From: Actinobacteria bacterium OV450
GTDB lineage: Bacteria > Actinomycetota > Actinomycetes > Streptomycetales > Streptomycetaceae
Direction of reading: 5' to 3'
Assembly (NCBI GenBank): GCA_001298555.1
Contig: LJCW01000337.1
Location: forward strand, 1-58,013
Length of the DNA: 58,013 nt
A model generated the notes under the pieces. It saw only the letters and a program-made list of their open reading frames with translations, was not told the origin of the DNA and did no database searches. Positions 56,991-58,013 of the stretch are shown piece after piece. Every line of letters begins with the position of its first letter. Position 1 is the first letter of the stretch. A program made the translations under genes and the position numbers.

Positions 56991-56996
56991 TAACGT
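56991..56996 (+). promoter_or_regulatory. -10 box for a leaderless transcript of the PAP2 gene
   Basis: TAACGT (TANNNT) ends 7 nt before GTG 57004; no ribosome site. Confidence 0.5.
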
Positions 56997-57003
56997 CGAT
57001 TGA

Positions 57004-58013
57004 GTGCGTACCGACCAAATGCTGACCCGTCTGGAGCGGGTGTTCGCCCGGCTGGACCGGGAACCAGAGCGACCGGCTCATCTGCAAACACCGCAGATGA
57101 GCCGGCACCGCATCGTGCTCCTCGGATCGACCCTCGCGTTCTACCTCGCGATCGTGGTGGCTGTCCTGACCACGTCCTGGCTCGTCCGCCTGGACTGGCA
57201 GGTCATGTTCTTCCGCCCCTACGAGCAGTGGCCGCAGCTGCACGCGTTCCTCGACTACCTCGTGGTCCTGGGCCAGCGCGGACCCACCGCGGTCATGGTC
57301 GCCGCATGGCTCGGCTGGCGCTCCTGGCGCCAGCACACGCTCCGCCCGCTGATCACCCTCGGCGTGGCGCTGCTCCTGCTCAACATCACCGTCGGTGCCG
57401 TCAAGCTCGGCCTGGGCCGGCTCGGCCCGCACTACGCCACGCAGATCGGCTCCGCCGAACTCTTCGCCGGCGGCGATATATTTCCTTCCGGCCACACCGC
57501 CAACGCCGTCGTGACCTGGGGAATCCTGGCCTACCTGGCCTCCACCACCGTCACCCGGCGGGTGCTGTCCGTGGTGTCCGCCACCGTCTCCCTGAGCGTC
57601 GGCGCCACCACCGTGTACCTCGGCACGCACTGGGTCAGCGACGTGCTGCTCGGCTGGTCCGCGGGTCTGCTGATCATGCTGGCACTGCCCTGGTTCGAGC
57701 CGCTGATCGCCGGCGTCGAGGCCCGGGTCTTCGCCCTGCGCGAGCGGCAGCGCCGCCGGCTGGAGACCGGAACCGTGCCCGCCCCGGTCGCCAGCATGCT
57801 CACCCCGCTGCTCTCCGCGGGCGGCAAGTGGCAGCTCCGGCTCCCCGCCGGGGCCACCGGCCCGCAGGAGGCCGCGCCGCCCGCCGGCCGGGCGATGGCC
57901 GGCGTGGCCGCCGGGCGGGGGTCCGGCCTCCGTGACGTCGGGGGCGCGGTCCCCTCTGGGGCCGGGGCGGGGCGTACCGGCGTGGAGCTCGTCGACACCC
58001 CCGGGTGGGAGGG
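57004..58013 (+). CDS. PAP2-family membrane phosphatase (partial, C-terminus outside window)
   Basis: At least 336 residues with five or six transmembrane segments. The PAP2 signature is complete: KLGLGRLGP (motif 1, KxxxxRxxP-like), PSGHTANAVVTWG (motif 2, with catalytic His) and GTHWVSDVLLGW (motif 3, with His and Asp). It would dephosphorylate a lipid phosphate, for instance undecaprenyl pyrophosphate or phosphatidic acid. The C-terminal region beyond about residue 260 is Ala/Gly/Arg-rich and probably cytoplasmic. The gene runs off the window. Start is chosen from the TAACGT box. Confidence 0.88.
   Translation, partial: MRTDQMLTRLERVFARLDREPERPAHLQTPQMSRHRIVLLGSTLAFYLAIVVAVLTTSWLVRLDWQVMFFRPYEQWPQLHAFLDYLVVLGQRGPTAVMVAAWLGWRSWRQHTLRPLITLGVALLLLNITVGAVKLGLGRLGPHYATQIGSAELFAGGDIFPSGHTANAVVTWGILAYLASTTVTRRVLSVVSATVSLSVGATTVYLGTHWVSDVLLGWSAGLLIMLALPWFEPLIAGVEARVFALRERQRRRLETGTVPAPVASMLTPLLSAGGKWQLRLPAGATGPQEAAPPAGRAMAGVAAGRGSGLRDVGGAVPSGAGAGRTGVELVDTPGWE

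Overview
The window is high-GC actinobacterial chromosome, almost certainly Streptomyces. GC is very high with strong third-position GC bias, starts are often GTG behind GGAGG-type ribosome sites, and many genes have a TANNNT box 6-7 nt before the start codon (leaderless mRNA). The content also fits: a SepF paralogue, DUF5685 and DUF5925 proteins, an LAxTG sorting signal, many TetR regulators, secreted hydrolases and a DnaE2/ImuB pair. From memory, the order hmgA, Ser/Thr kinase, SGNH lipase, LPMO, secreted lipase, dnaE2, SepF paralogue resembles a core segment of the S. coelicolor chromosome. No tRNA, rRNA, CRISPR array, insertion sequence, phage or integrase gene was seen.

Layout. 1-8.6 kb: acyl-CoA ligase (cut by the window edge) and SDR operon; a NamZ-type secreted muramidase; an alpha/beta hydrolase; a zinc-ribbon protein coupled to a divergent BKACE-like protein; soxR; a MaoC hydratase with its TetR; a YiaA/B membrane protein. 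8.7-17.9 kb: catabolic block with acyl-CoA dehydrogenase and divergent TetR, alcohol and aldehyde dehydrogenases, CitMHS transporter, molybdopterin oxidoreductase and TetR. 18-22.7 kb: a three-gene envelope locus (beta-helix membrane protein, cupredoxin-like lipoprotein, polytopic membrane protein). 22.8-25 kb: hmgA with a GntR regulator behind a promoter-embedded palindrome. 25-31 kb: a small acidic repeat protein, an orphan type ISP specificity-like protein, a 0.45-kb GC-rich minisatellite, a TetR divergent from a DrrAB-type exporter, and a CaiB/BaiF CoA-transferase.

31-41 kb: receptor-like Ser/Thr kinase, SGNH lipase, DUF5925 AAA ATPase, nitrobindin-like protein, small GntR, a sortase-anchored LPMO, a secreted lipase and an acyl-CoA dehydrogenase. 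40-44.7 kb: a coupled dnaE2-imuB mutasome operon with a LexA-like box, in which the Y-family protein lacks its catalytic carboxylates. 44.9-58 kb: a membrane protein, VOC and DHFR-like proteins, an S1 protease with a strong terminator, DUF1684, a DUF5685 protein with an extraordinary cysteine tail, the SepF paralogue, a glutaryl-CoA dehydrogenase-like enzyme, an MFS exporter, a GT-C mannosyltransferase-like protein and a PAP2 phosphatase (cut by the edge).

How it works together. Fatty and aromatic acid metabolism dominates, and repeated short palindromes suggest small TetR regulons linking separated operons. One 17-bp palindrome lies at two acyl-CoA dehydrogenase promoters and the aldehyde dehydrogenase promoter. 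A 12-mer is shared by the SDR/ligase and molybdopterin oxidoreductase promoters. A 14-mer is shared by maoC and its tetR. The most unusual features are these regulons, the 18-22.7 kb envelope locus, the non-catalytic ImuB, the anchored LPMO, the BKACE-like protein without metal ligands, and the recurrent 15-bp minisatellites.
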